From contig OX637289.1 in the NCBI GenBank assembly GCA_951799445.1, forward strand, positions 2,148,501-2,212,500: a DNA stretch of 64,000 bases, read 5' to 3'. Below the pieces are notes generated by a model that saw only the letters and a list, made by a program, of their open reading frames with translations, was not told where the DNA came from and searched no databases. This DNA comes from Pseudisothecium myosuroides (taxonomy: Eukaryota > Streptophyta > Bryopsida > Hypnales > Lembophyllaceae). Below, in pieces: positions 48,690 through 59,650 of this stretch (position 1 is the stretch's first letter; every line of letters begins with the position of its first letter). Made by a program: the position numbers and the translations under genes.

Positions 48690-48835
48690 CATACAAAACA
48701 CTATTTTATTTTTTAGTAAGATTTTACAGCACTCTGAATAATTTTTATGAATTTATTATCAATTTCTTGCGCGGTTGATTTCTTATGGACTCATCGTGGA
48801 ATTTTGTCAAACTTCGAAAAATTTTTAGCAACCTC
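48690..48835 (-). mobile_element. LTR fragment, minus strand
   Basis: The reverse complement matches LTR D 38990-39120, by eye about three quarters identical, including 'ccacgatga.tccata' and 'taaaatct.actaaaaa'. It marks the right edge of the LTR nest. Confidence 0.55.
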
Positions 48836-48851
48836 CAAGTCTACGACACTA

Positions 48852-48889
48852 GATTATAGTTCTATTTAAATAGAATGAACGCTATAATC
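48852..48889. repeat. Small nested palindrome
   Basis: GATTATAG ... CTATAATC enclosing the perfect 16-bp palindrome TTCTATTTAAATAGAA. Confidence 0.55.
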
Positions 48890-49861
48890 TGAGTCGAAAT
48901 TCAAATGAATGAAAACAATCTCATGTTTGTCCTTGATACCACTATGGGCACAATCACAGAATTCCTCAAACTGAAGACTACAAACTCAGACTACAAACTC
49001 AGACTGAAGATAATGTCTCAAACTATACTTTGTCTCTGAATTCTTAGATAAAAAGACAAATTGTTTGCATTTTTTTTTCTTCTAGCCACAAAAATGATTA
49101 AGATGTGGCTGTACAACATAGTCACAAGACCAGTCACGTGTATTTAAGATATCCTATAAATTTACCAAGTCTGGGACTTCCGCTAGCACTAACTTGCTTA
49201 AAACCTCGACGGTGGTCTTTTTCTGAAATCATTTGTTTTGAAAGGGCCCGCCACATCTGCAATGAAATCTTAGCAATTGTCAAAGCGGATGAAGGTGTAA
49301 GTCCAATTTTACTTGCATTTATCTTCATTTGCACTTGCAAAACACTAAACGTGGGTCATAATATTTATATCATAAAATAAACTGAAGACTAAATAAATAT
49401 TTTTGCATTTCAAAAGACATGATCATTATAATTAAAATGATTTCAATGAATTTATACTAGTATTGCAGATTGAAATATGCAACACATGAAAACATACAAT
49501 AAAACATGAATTACCTATTCATGAATTACCTATTGATTTGAGGCTTTTCTTAGTCTATAGTAGATTATTTATTTAAAATATTAAATTTTTTACTATTGGA
49601 CAAAAAATTCAATTGGACAATTGGTCTAACAGTTTTAATTGTCCCATAATTGAAATATTTATTTGGAATTTTAAATTTTGTAGTATTGAACAAAAATTTC
49701 AGTAGAACAATTGGTCTGACAATATTGTATATTGAAATATTTATTGAATATCAAAAAAAAATCTTAGTAATTGAATATTACAACAAGACTATGAAATTTT
49801 ATTATTTTTTTAAAACATGTAACTAATAAATTTTTGATAATGTGATTTTTTTACATGAATA
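48890..49861. other. AT-rich non-coding
   Basis: Start of the very AT-rich zone. A 91-codon frame at 49105-49380 (+) has no recognisable family and its context is random; I do not call it a gene. Confidence 0.4.
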
Positions 49862-50327
49862 TAAGTGGGAAGGAAATAAAAGCTTTCACTCGAGCAGATT
49901 ATAGGAGAGAGTTCAAAAAAATAAGGAATATGAAGTTGAAAATCTTTTATTTTTATTTGTTGATCTTGAATTTTCTTCAATATTATTAAATTACTATATT
50001 TTTAAAGTATTGATTGTTGGATTAAGATTTAATAATTAAATTTATATTTTTAAAGATGGATTTGTTATTTTAAGGGATCAAAGTTTTGAAGATTTGAATA
50101 AATCATACATGACATCTATTCTTCATAGATATTATTGTATAGCACATCGAATTGTTGTCATTCAACATAAAGATAGTGGAGAGATAGTTTTACTTATAAA
50201 ATCTCTTCTTTTGGAAGAAATGAAACTTGAGGAGTACAAAGAATATGGAGAACTGACATCATCATTGATAAAAATAAAGTCAAGAACGAGTCGAATTAAA
50301 AATAACGGCCCTTTAAAACCGGTCTAA
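49862..50327 (+). pseudogene. Tet-like 2OG-Fe(II) oxygenase remnant, N-terminal part (copy 1)
   Basis: From 50055 a clean frame reads DGFVILRDQSFEDLNKSYM, then HRIVVIQHKDSGEIVLLI, then LEEMKLEEYKEYGELTSSL, ending with TAA at 50325. A basic stretch precedes it (about 49870-49950, KAFTRADYRREFKKI in another frame). The pattern K-D-x-F-V-I-L ... I-Q-x-K-x-[ST]-x-x-I-V-L is shared with the remnant at 55.7 kb. It is like the N-terminal segment of 'Tet-like 2OG-Fe(II) oxygenase domain' proteins that are abundant in rust fungi, as I recall them. The catalytic domain is absent here. The assignment depends mainly on the second copy. Confidence 0.35.
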
Positions 50328-52595
50328 TATACGCAATTGGATTGCAAGAAGTATATTTATATTAAAAATTGAATTTTAATGTTATTATAATTTGATTTTT
50401 ATGTATTATTGTTTATATTAGATTTATATTTTAAAAATATTAATTTGATTTTGTAATGTTATTATGTAAGTAGTATCTAATTCAGATTTAACTTTATAGC
50501 ATTATGTTCCAGATCCCCAAATTCAAATTATTACTGTTTTTTTTAATTGGAAAGAATAACAAATAACTACATTACTAAAATTTTTTTTTAATACACAATG
50601 TTTCTGTCAATTGGCACCATCTACATATAAGATTGCACAAAAAAAAAAATAAGCTCAAAAATACCAACTTTAACAGATACAAAATTTAATATTTTGTTAG
50701 ATTCAAAGTTAAATACATTGTCGAGAAAAAATTCGTTTTTTTAAGTAATCAAACTTTTACAATTCATGATTTTAATAACTCATTTCACAAGGATAAAGAT
50801 TTTAATACTTATACATTTGATAAATGGGCTCCCATTTTTTTAAATAATGATAAATTAGAAAGTAAAAAAAATAGCTTTTGTAGTGAAGGGGGTCAATTTT
50901 TTGGGGTCTTTATAAAATATGTGTAAGTTTTAATAAGTGTGATGCAATTGTTTAAATTCTTTGGCGAGAAAAATGGATTTTCATTGCACTCTTTCCTCAA
51001 CCACAAATTTGGGTTTGATTAGGATTGGTTCATCTTTATAGGTTAATAAAGCATTAACTCAAAGAGTTAAAAAATAACTTTGGATCATTTAAATGGAGTT
51101 GGCCACTAACTTAATTGGTGGTGGTTAAGTCCATTAAGGCTACACCACCAATTGGCTAGCATAGATAATATATATGTAATGGCTAAATTTTGTTCGTAAA
51201 GTGAATTTATTTTGAGTGTAAGATAATACGATGAGTTTCAAAATGTGTCGTAGGAAGTGGGTTGACAATCAACTTTCTGTAGAGGAAATGACTGAAAGAG
51301 GAGGTTCAATGACTAAAAGAGAATGATGCGAGTATGTTAATCCGAGGTATTAATCAAATAATGAATGAAAATTTTGAAAAAACAAATTGAAGCTTTGGAA
51401 TTACATTTCACATACAAAACTACATTTCATCCAAAAAAATTTGATCAAAAGTTAATCATGATGGTTTGGGAGAGTTGAGGCATTTTATGTCAAAGCTAAG
51501 ACACTCTTGAGGGAACAAAATTGACGTATTAGGGGCGAGATTGAATGCGCCATTTTAGCCTAATATACAATTTAGGCATTTCTCTATATTCTCTACCTGG
51601 AGTGGGAGTTTATTTGCCTTCAAATTTGTTTGTTTTTTAATCTTGTGGTTTAAAGTTTTATAGTCTTGTGATCGTAGAATCTTGTGATTTTGTAGCTTCA
51701 TGGTCTTGTGAAAAAAAATACCATTGTAATGTTTTCTTTTTCTTTTTGTCGCTTATTGTCTCCAGTCAACTCTCTTAAAAAGTCAAACCTAAAAGCCCTC
51801 TTTTATATATACCTTTCAAATAATAATAAAAATTGATCAACTATTATTAAACTGTTCAATTTACTTCAGAATTTTTATATGCATGTATTGACTATGTATT
51901 GGTGTGACTTCAATGTTTATTTCAAAAATTATATTATTTAATAACTCAAAACATCATTGCTATTAGCAAATTTATATTTTTTCTGCATTTGCTTTTTTTG
52001 TTATAGATCTGATATCAAATAGATTAAGAGAATAAAATATTTAAATAATTTTTAAGCACGTGATAAAAATATGCTAGCTAAAAAAAATTCAACCTAGTTA
52101 TTTTTTTCTAAATATACAATTTCAAGTTAAGTATAAAACTATATACATTAATTAATTTGGCATTTTTTTTTATTTATGCAAATGGATATGGAATATCAAA
52201 TAATGGAAGTTACAAGTGAAGATCAATACTGAAATTTTAGCAAAAATTATTAAAAAAATTGAAAAGAATTCCAAGGACTATCATGTTATTTTTAAAGTGT
52301 TATTAAGAAAGGCAGTGGTTCTAAAAACAAGGATTGACAAAAGAAATACATAAAAGCTAAAAAAAAATAAAAGATAAGGAGAAGTTATAATAAAATTTAA
52401 AATTTAATTTAATTTAATGAAGGTATTTGTATTTTCAAAAATTCTGATGATTGAAGAGTGCTTAAGAAGTTTTTATTTGAGATATTCATGATGATTATTA
52501 TCATTTGTTTTATAGAATCATAAGCTTATAAAATATGAAAAAAAAGAAACCATTCTTATAATATTTTACGACATGAAAAAAAAAAATCATTCTTG
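50328..52595. other. AT-rich non-coding
   Basis: No gene recognised. Many A/T runs; the stretch 51240-51570 is slightly more complex ('ggaggttcaatgactaaaagag') and may be the trace of another decayed element. Confidence 0.4.
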
Positions 52596-53085
52596 TCGCT
52601 TCATTTTTTTCAAACAAAGAAATACAACATCTATGAATTTATTTTTATTGAGCTCTATAAAATACAACACTAATTTTATTTTATTTTTTTGTGGATGTTG
52701 TGAATTAGATAAACATTTGCATAAGTGAAATGCAATTGTCAATTTCATGTCATAAAATATTCAAACTTATCGCTTCATTTTTTTCAAACAAATAAATACA
52801 ACTATAAATTTTTTTTATTGAGCTACATAAAATACAACACTGATTTTTATTTTATTTTTTATGGATGTTGTAAATTAGATAAAAATTTTCGTGAGTGAAA
52901 TGTGATTGTCAATTTCATGTCATAAAAAGATTCACAATTTATCGCTTCATTTTTTTCAAACAAATAAATATAACATCTATGAATTTTTTTATTGAGCTTT
53001 ATAAAATACAGCACTAGTTCTATTTTATATTTTATCAACATTGTGAATTAGCCAAACATTTGCATGAGTGAAATTGATTGTCAAT
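52596..53085. repeat. Tandem array, about 173-bp unit, 2.8 copies
   Basis: Units start 'tcgcttcatttttttcaaac' at 52596, 52770 and 52942 (steps 174 and 172). Shared inner landmarks are 'ttattgagct.tataaaatac', 'gttgtgaattagataaa' and 'gattgtcaatttcatgtcat'. Monomer size is in the range of plant satellite repeats. Confidence 0.85.
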
Positions 53086-55730
53086 TTTCACCACTGAGGA
53101 TTATTATAAATCTTGGCTTTATAATATTTATTTAACTATTTTTTTATCAAAAAATTTCAATCTGGTATTCTCAATGCAATTGAGAATTTGTCCGTAAACT
53201 CACAGCTATTCATTTTTCCATGAAATGTTCACTAAACTCAGCCTTTCAAATCAAACTAACACTTATTTAGCTAAATATTAATGCAATAATTTATCTTACA
53301 AATTAAACACAACTAGCTCAAAATGACATAAACTATTGCATTAAGCATATTTAAAAAAATTCACACTCCCAGTTCACTTTTATCAACAATAAATTCTTCA
53401 TATAATACAAATGAATTTACAGACAATTGGACACTTTTATTATTGTTTTATAAGACTACTTCATCAATAAATTTGACAATTTGACAAACTCAACACATTA
53501 TACTATTCGCAAGTTTAATTTATTATCTATATACAATAAATACACATTTCATCTACAAAAATCAATTGCAAAATTATAGTTGATCAAACTAAAATTTTAC
53601 CTAGACAATTGGACCCTTATATAATTAATCATATTAATAAAATTTAGTTTTGATTAATTTGACAATGTATAGCCTGCACTTGTCACTACAAGACTATTCA
53701 CTCTAGTACACCATCAAAAAAATTCTCACAACTTAACACTTCAATTTACAAGCACATACATCAATTTGTCTCAATTTTCAACTTAATTTGTTATGCACAA
53801 AGTGACAATTTGATACACAATTCTACTTAATCAATTGTCCAATTTCAACTCCGCATTCACAAATTGAACATAGTACTTGTAATGAGTCAAGTTCAATTTT
53901 TTTTGGTTAATTTGATTCAATACAATAACTTTCAAATTATAACTTTCAAATTCTATAACAGATAGATAACAACTAATCTGGCAGCGTGTTGCAGCACCAC
54001 CACAAGATAATTTGTTTAGTTTTGTCCAATTTGCCTTTTAATACTTTTACAATTCATTTTTAATCACATAAAATAACTTGAATCAATCACAATTAACTTA
54101 TAATACACAAACACGTAGATCACTACATCTTTCCAGAATAAAATTCATTTTCAATCAATTTGATCTAGCAAAGGAATTCTTCTTGCACAATACTACACTT
54201 GCTGACCTTCTCTTTCCAATTCTACGGCCTGCATCTCTCCACATATTCTTCTCGGACTTTAACTTCAATTATCTAACTAATGAATTGCTAATCACACATA
54301 CTAGAGTTTTATACCCACAATTTATTATTACTAAAATATAAATTGCTTTACATTTCAGCAATTCCACAAAAATGATTCAGCCATCACTTGTGGCAATTTC
54401 ATACATACAAGTTGCATTTATTGCAATTTGACAAAATTACAATTTGATTGAAAGAATACACTAATACAAATATACACTTTGTTAGTGAACGAAATGCGAC
54501 GAATAGACTTTGTTTTGGATTCAAAACTAAAGACCAACCGACCTTAGCTATATAATTTTCAAGAGCTTCATGAATCATGACAACTTGTAAAACATTTGAT
54601 TTAAAAGATCACCATAACTATTCGTCAACCTTGTAACCCTATCAAATTGACTCCATTCATATATATATTTTTCTTTTTACACTAGTATAAATTACATGGC
54701 TACTTGCTTCTTCAAAACTAGAAAAGAACGATTGAACAGTTATAAAAACAAGCAAAAGGCAAATGACAAATTGTTTCAAAGTTTTTTTTGTCTATATAAT
54801 TATTTTCTAACAAATCCAAGTGTAGGAAATTGAAGATTGTAATCCTTATTAATTGCAATATCATTTGAAGAGAACTTTAAATATTATGTTTAGGGATTTT
54901 TTTAATTAGTTTTTAATTATAATGAGAATTTTTTTTATTCATGTCATTTTGGTAATTTCCATGAAAATTTGAAAGCAATATGTTTAGGAAGAATTTTAGC
55001 AAATTCTTAAGCAAATTAATGTATTGGATCTATTTGTAAACTCAATTTTCATAATTAAGAAAATAAAGAGTTTCACATGATTAAATTGGCTCACAAAAAC
55101 AATTTCATTGCTGGACCAATGGCTTTCAATTCTATTTTAGAGCCATTAATAATTCAATTTTTTTCTATATTGTATATACTTGAAATCAACAATTTTTAAA
55201 GAATGAAAATAATCAAATTTTTATTATATTATTATTATTTAAAATTCCCGATTTAATTCCTTAATATGAATTTAATCGAATTCAAAATGTGTATTACAAA
55301 AATTTAAGTTTAGGGGATTCAAATATATATAATGTAGTCATGGTTGTTCCAACAAATCAAATTTGTTCTTTTCACTTTCAAATTTTGTTATATTAATCTA
55401 ATACAAGGTTCTATAGTTGGATATGAAAAAAAAATCTTTAAAATTTCGCTGTTGGATCAATGTCTTTCAATTAGTTTTTATGTCAGTAATTCCTAAACAA
55501 TAAATAATCTCATTGTTGAATCAATGTCTTTCCAGATGTTACATTGGACGTAATTATTAATATAAAAATATTATTTGTTTTATTAGACGTCCACTAAAAT
55601 CTATTTCCTAAAGTAATGCTAACGTCACCTAAAGCACGGGTTTCTTATAGTGTATTTGTTTACAATTATTTGTTGTCAATAAGTTTAAAATAATTTCGTT
55701 TATTAATTTTATAAAACTAGTAGAAATCTA
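53086..55730. other. AT-rich non-coding
   Basis: No gene is supported. Three diverged copies of a 28-base motif ('cattgctggaccaatggctttcaat') occur at about 55106, 55448 and 55512. Otherwise short chance frames. Confidence 0.4.
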
Positions 55731-56737
55731 TAAGATAAAAGGGAGAGGAAAAGAGAATGTGAAGATGAAGCACAAAGTGCATGCAAAAGCACAATATGGA
55801 AGAACTTTGAAGAAAATGAAAGAAAAAATAGACTCACATAAGGAAAAGGATTGTTTTGTGATTTTGCAATTTGGAAAATAATACTGTAGATGGAATAATG
55901 ATGGAAGAGATTCCAAAAGACTATTTAATATTATTTAAAAACAATGTAGCAATCCAAGATAAAAACACTAAAAAAATAGTATTAGTACTTATATTCATAA
56001 GATTTGAAGACATTGAATCTTCAAAAGAATACAAAGACTTACAATGTTACTATCAAAATTGAGGAACGGAGGCTCCAATTATATGAAAAGCAATAAGGCA
56101 CATATTAATGGATTGATGTTTGCATTGGAGTAGAAAGGAGGTATGGAATAGGTACACGATGGATCACTATGTCATGGGGCATAGTATTCAAAGTTCTAAA
56201 ACTGATATAAATGAATGGGAGTAAGACCAAGTGAAGTTAGTGAAGTGGATTGCAAATTTATATAAATCAAGATTTATGAAACAAGCACCATGCTTTTATA
56301 TAAAGACAAATGATGAGGCATTGCAAATGGATGTTCCATTACTAAGTCAAATAAAGTTTATGAATCAATAATGAAACTTTGTAGGATTACTTATACGGGT
56401 GATGATTTTTGTAATGCCTTCCATTAGAATTAGGGTCATAGTTCATATACATATGAAATTTGGATATCTATAATACAATACAATGGAAAACTAGCAAGAG
56501 TAATTGATGGATTTTATTGTAATGAGGGGCACTTTATTGTTCCTAGTTACTAAGTGTATGTCAACTTCAGATAATGTGATGGAATTGTTGATTGAAATTA
56601 TCTCGATCTAGCAAGCAAAATCTGACTTCTATGCTACTTTACAATTAAGTATAGCAAAAAGATTTAGTCATATTGGAACATCTACTCAAATAGCAAAAAG
56701 TTTGTTAGATAGAATAAAATTATTAATGAAAAAGTAA
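55731..56737 (+). pseudogene. Tet-like 2OG-Fe(II) oxygenase pseudogene (copy 2, near full domain)
   Basis: Legible pieces in three frames: a Lys-rich lead (MKHKVHAKAQYGRTLKKMKE), KDCFVILQFGK (55846), KDYLILFKNNVAIQDKNTKK, FMKQAPCFYIKTNDEALQM, then the presumed catalytic part: YTGDDFCNAFH (from about 56394), two stops, SYTYEIW, GKLARVIDGFYCNEGHFIVPSY (split here by frame only), and the tail IAKRFSHIGTSTQIAKSLLD with IKLLMKK and TAA at 56735. The order 'DDFCN..H' - 'F.F.IW' - 'G.F.C..GHFI.P' - 'F..IGTS.QI.K' is that of fungal Tet-like oxygenases (TET/JBP superfamily, 5-methylcytosine oxidation is the known chemistry of active members). In-frame stops and shifts make it dead. Confidence 0.5.
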
Positions 56738-57787
56738 AAAAAATGGGAAAGATGTCAATAAAAAAACTGTGGAGCAAAGAACCAAAAAAATAAATAATGA
56801 TAAATAAAATGCAATAGATTCTAGTAAAATATATTAGGGAGTCATTTACTTTGAAAATATAATGGTTTACCAATTGCTTGTGCAAATTGAATAATGTATG
56901 ATTTTTTTTTATCAATTTATCAATTTATATAATTTGAAGAATTAGAGTCTGTTGGTCTTATACACTACAATATACATATGTAGTGAAAATTTCAGATTTT
57001 TCAAGTATATTATGTATTAGATATGAATTTTTTTTCTAATTTTCTTCAAAAATTCACAATAATTTCAAATTTTTCCAAAAAATTTGAACTTTTTTTCACT
57101 TGTAGTAAATATATGATTTCCTCTTTGAAAAATAAAAATTAATGTTTTCACTTATATTTGATTGCAAAATGGAGTGATGTCCAAACATAAGGTTAATGAA
57201 TTCGAAGCTAGCAAATCTAAAAGATGACTTAATATACATGGCTAGATGGACCCAATAAATCAAACAATTTTATTTTTTGTAAGGACCAAGGATGAATGAT
57301 CCATGTATGTGTTGTATTCACTATTCATATTTTTATAATAAAAATAATAATAAAATTTACTAATTATTTCAATTGATCTTAATTAACATTCAGTAGCACT
57401 CAGTGGGACTGCCCTCTTCTAGAATGATGTGGAATATTCCACTTCTATATAGTAGCTAAAAATACACGCTGAAAAAACTATCAAAATAATGAATTGCATT
57501 CAATTGGGCGCTTGGGTCGCAATTGCAAATTGGATCAATAGCAAAATAAGAACTTTAAAATAAAACTTTCAACATAATAGCATCCAATTATTTAAAATCA
57601 CCAATTTCAACATTTGAAATTTCTTGCTTTGTTTTGAAAGCCATTCATGATTTATGTATTGAATAGTGAAGACAATTCTTTATATATATAGGGTGGTAAG
57701 AGGTAAAACAAACAATGTGGGATTTGTAAATTAAAACTAATAGGAATTCAACCGCTCATAGTTAAGTCAAATTAAAGCAGGAAGCCA
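56738..57787. other. AT-rich non-coding
   Basis: Nothing recognised. It may contain the 3' remainder of the transposon-like unit that carried the oxygenase gene. Confidence 0.4.
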
Positions 57788-58160
57788 GGAATTGTATTTG
57801 AAGTAAAATTTCAAACCTTGTTTAAACATAATAGAATAATTTTTTTCATAAAAATTTGAACTAAAAAATATTGTGACATCAAGTTAACTTTTATCTTCAA
57901 AAATCTATTTTAGATTTTAGATTTCAAGCCTCCAATCAAAAGTTATGAACAAATTTCAGAGAGGGATTGGAAGGGACATTTTCTTTGACATTTTCAAACA
58001 TCCTCTCTAAATTTTGTCCATGACTTTTGATTGGAGGCTTGAAATCTCAAACGGATTTTTGAAGGTGAAATTTAGCTTGATTTAACGACTTTTTTCAGTT
58101 CAAAGTTTTTTTGAAAAAAATTATTCTGCTATACCTAAATGAGGTCTGAAATTCTATTCC
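57788..58160. mobile_element. 373-bp foldback element
   Basis: Outer arms GGAATTGTATTTGAAG... and ...CTGAAATTCTATTCC, middle arms 'agaataatttttttcataaaa' with its complement near 58100-58125, inner arms GCCTCCAATCAAAAGTTATG at about 57929 and CATGACTTTTGATTGGAGGC at about 58020. About 70 bases separate the inner arms. No coding capacity; MITE-like. Confidence 0.65.
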
Positions 58161-59159
58161 AAAATTTTTTTTTTACATTTTGACAATGAGCGGTCAAGAT
58201 CTCATCTTCAAATTATTCCATACCCTTTGAGGATTCATGATGGACAATAAATTTCAGTATATAAATGACATCTCCACCCTCCGTTCCTACCAATGTCAAT
58301 AATGCAAGCCCTTCATTTTACCATAAAAATTTATTTTTGATGGCAGATGGATAAATTGCAATGATAACTTACTCAATGGATTCTTTGGACTTTTAGCAAA
58401 CCATCTTTCTTCACAATTATTTGTTGATTTGTATGTCTAGTCCTAATCTAATTAGTAAAAAAAATGCAACACACTATAAATATACTACCACTATCCTAGT
58501 AACATAGCCATTAATGATGTGTGGATGAAGACTGCACAGATGAGGACTCTAGAGAGGAAAAGTCAGCCTCTGTGAAGGCTATGGAATGTTAGGCTAAGGG
58601 CTGCTACACACTGTGCCCAAAGGTCGAGAGTTCGTCGGTTTCCACCAATCAGATTTCAAAAAATCAAGACTTTGGACTCTTGACCCTTTACACTACGGCG
58701 GCAGAGCCCAAAGTCCATCTCCCTCGTGGCACCCTACACGGCAGCAAATGTCTACATGGCAATGGCCTCACAACAGACTCTCGACAATAGTTTGGGTCGT
58801 CTAAAAACGGCGACCCAAACTATGGTCAAGAGTCCGTCAATTTTTTTCAGAAAAATGTCAAAAATGACAAGATCGTAGTCGTTAGATTAGATTGGATTTG
58901 TAGTTTTGACAATAGATAGGTAGTAGTACACCCCTTTTGTTATTTGTTATTTGTTTTTTGCGAGAATATTGCTTTAAGTTTTAGTGTCTGAAACTAGTCT
59001 TGTTTTTTACATGATTAGAAGAAGGAAATGGTGGAAAAAATATTTTGTGGACAATTAACCTAGACGGAGAGCTAGTATTGTCTAGAATTATATTCCATAA
59101 GTGAAATTATTGATCCCACCCTCCCACTCTCAAAATTATCAGAGGATGTCTGCAAATCT
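58161..59159. other. Non-coding, with one hairpin
   Basis: Composition becomes less AT-rich from about 58500. A 63-codon frame at 58613-58804 is probably chance; it runs into the hairpin at 58776-58834. Confidence 0.4.
58776..58834. repeat. 24-bp-arm hairpin
   Basis: gactctcgacaatagtttgg... pairs with ...ccaaactatggtcaagagtc across an 11-base loop, two mismatches in 24. Size is compatible with a small foldback or a structured RNA. The string 'gactcttgacc' recurs at 58675. Confidence 0.6.
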
Positions 59160-59650
59160 GTACTAATTTTTTTTTCTTGAAACATATGGACCATTACCAT
59201 TGATAAGAGGAAAAAAAACAAAGAACCAGGAGACCAGGTCCCCGGCGGACTCCGAAGAGTAAACTTTACATCTTCAACAATAAAATACTCCTTTTTTTGT
59301 CCTTTTCTAAAATTCCTTTGAACGCTAACAAACCCAAACTAGGCTGCCTATCACCCACCCTATATGCACCTCAAGGCAACCAAATCCTACAAATCTCAGC
59401 AAGAAAATCCGGGCGCCCACAGGCTTGATCCCTGATCAAGCAAAGACGCCAGTCTTTGGTTGGGTGAAGGTCCAGTGAATCGTGAGATGTGATTGGCGCC
59501 CGAAGAACGGAGACTATAACCAACAGCTATCAAACCGCTTGAGGAAGGACATAGCTTTATTAGGGTAGAGGACGCAAAGATTAAACGTCTTGAGCCATGC
59601 CGCCCTAGCGTGGTATGTGAAGGCTTCCTACAAAACTTGTTCCAATCTAT
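59160..59650 (-). mobile_element. Probable LINE 3'-end fragment
   Basis: On the minus strand a stop-broken frame (AFTYHARAAWLKTFNLCVLY..., SFLKRFDSCWL) is followed by an untranslated stretch with 'tcctggttctttgttttttt' and 'atcaatggtaatggtccata', then an A-run (59168-59178 on + as T). A 3' end with an oligo(A) tail and no terminal repeat fits a truncated LINE; the 'ggtaatggtcca' tail recalls plant LINE ends. No reverse transcriptase motif is visible. Confidence 0.35.

Noticed and set aside
14666..48835. A hidden intact gag-pol or CRISPR/operon-like system within the nest
   Set aside because: No reverse transcriptase, integrase, protease or zinc-knuckle motif was found in any frame provided or read; the spacer-like regularity of the boxes is a diverged tandem repeat, not a CRISPR array.
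49105..49380. 91-codon + frame in AT-rich DNA
   Set aside because: No recognisable motif, no related copy seen, and a minus frame of similar length overlaps.
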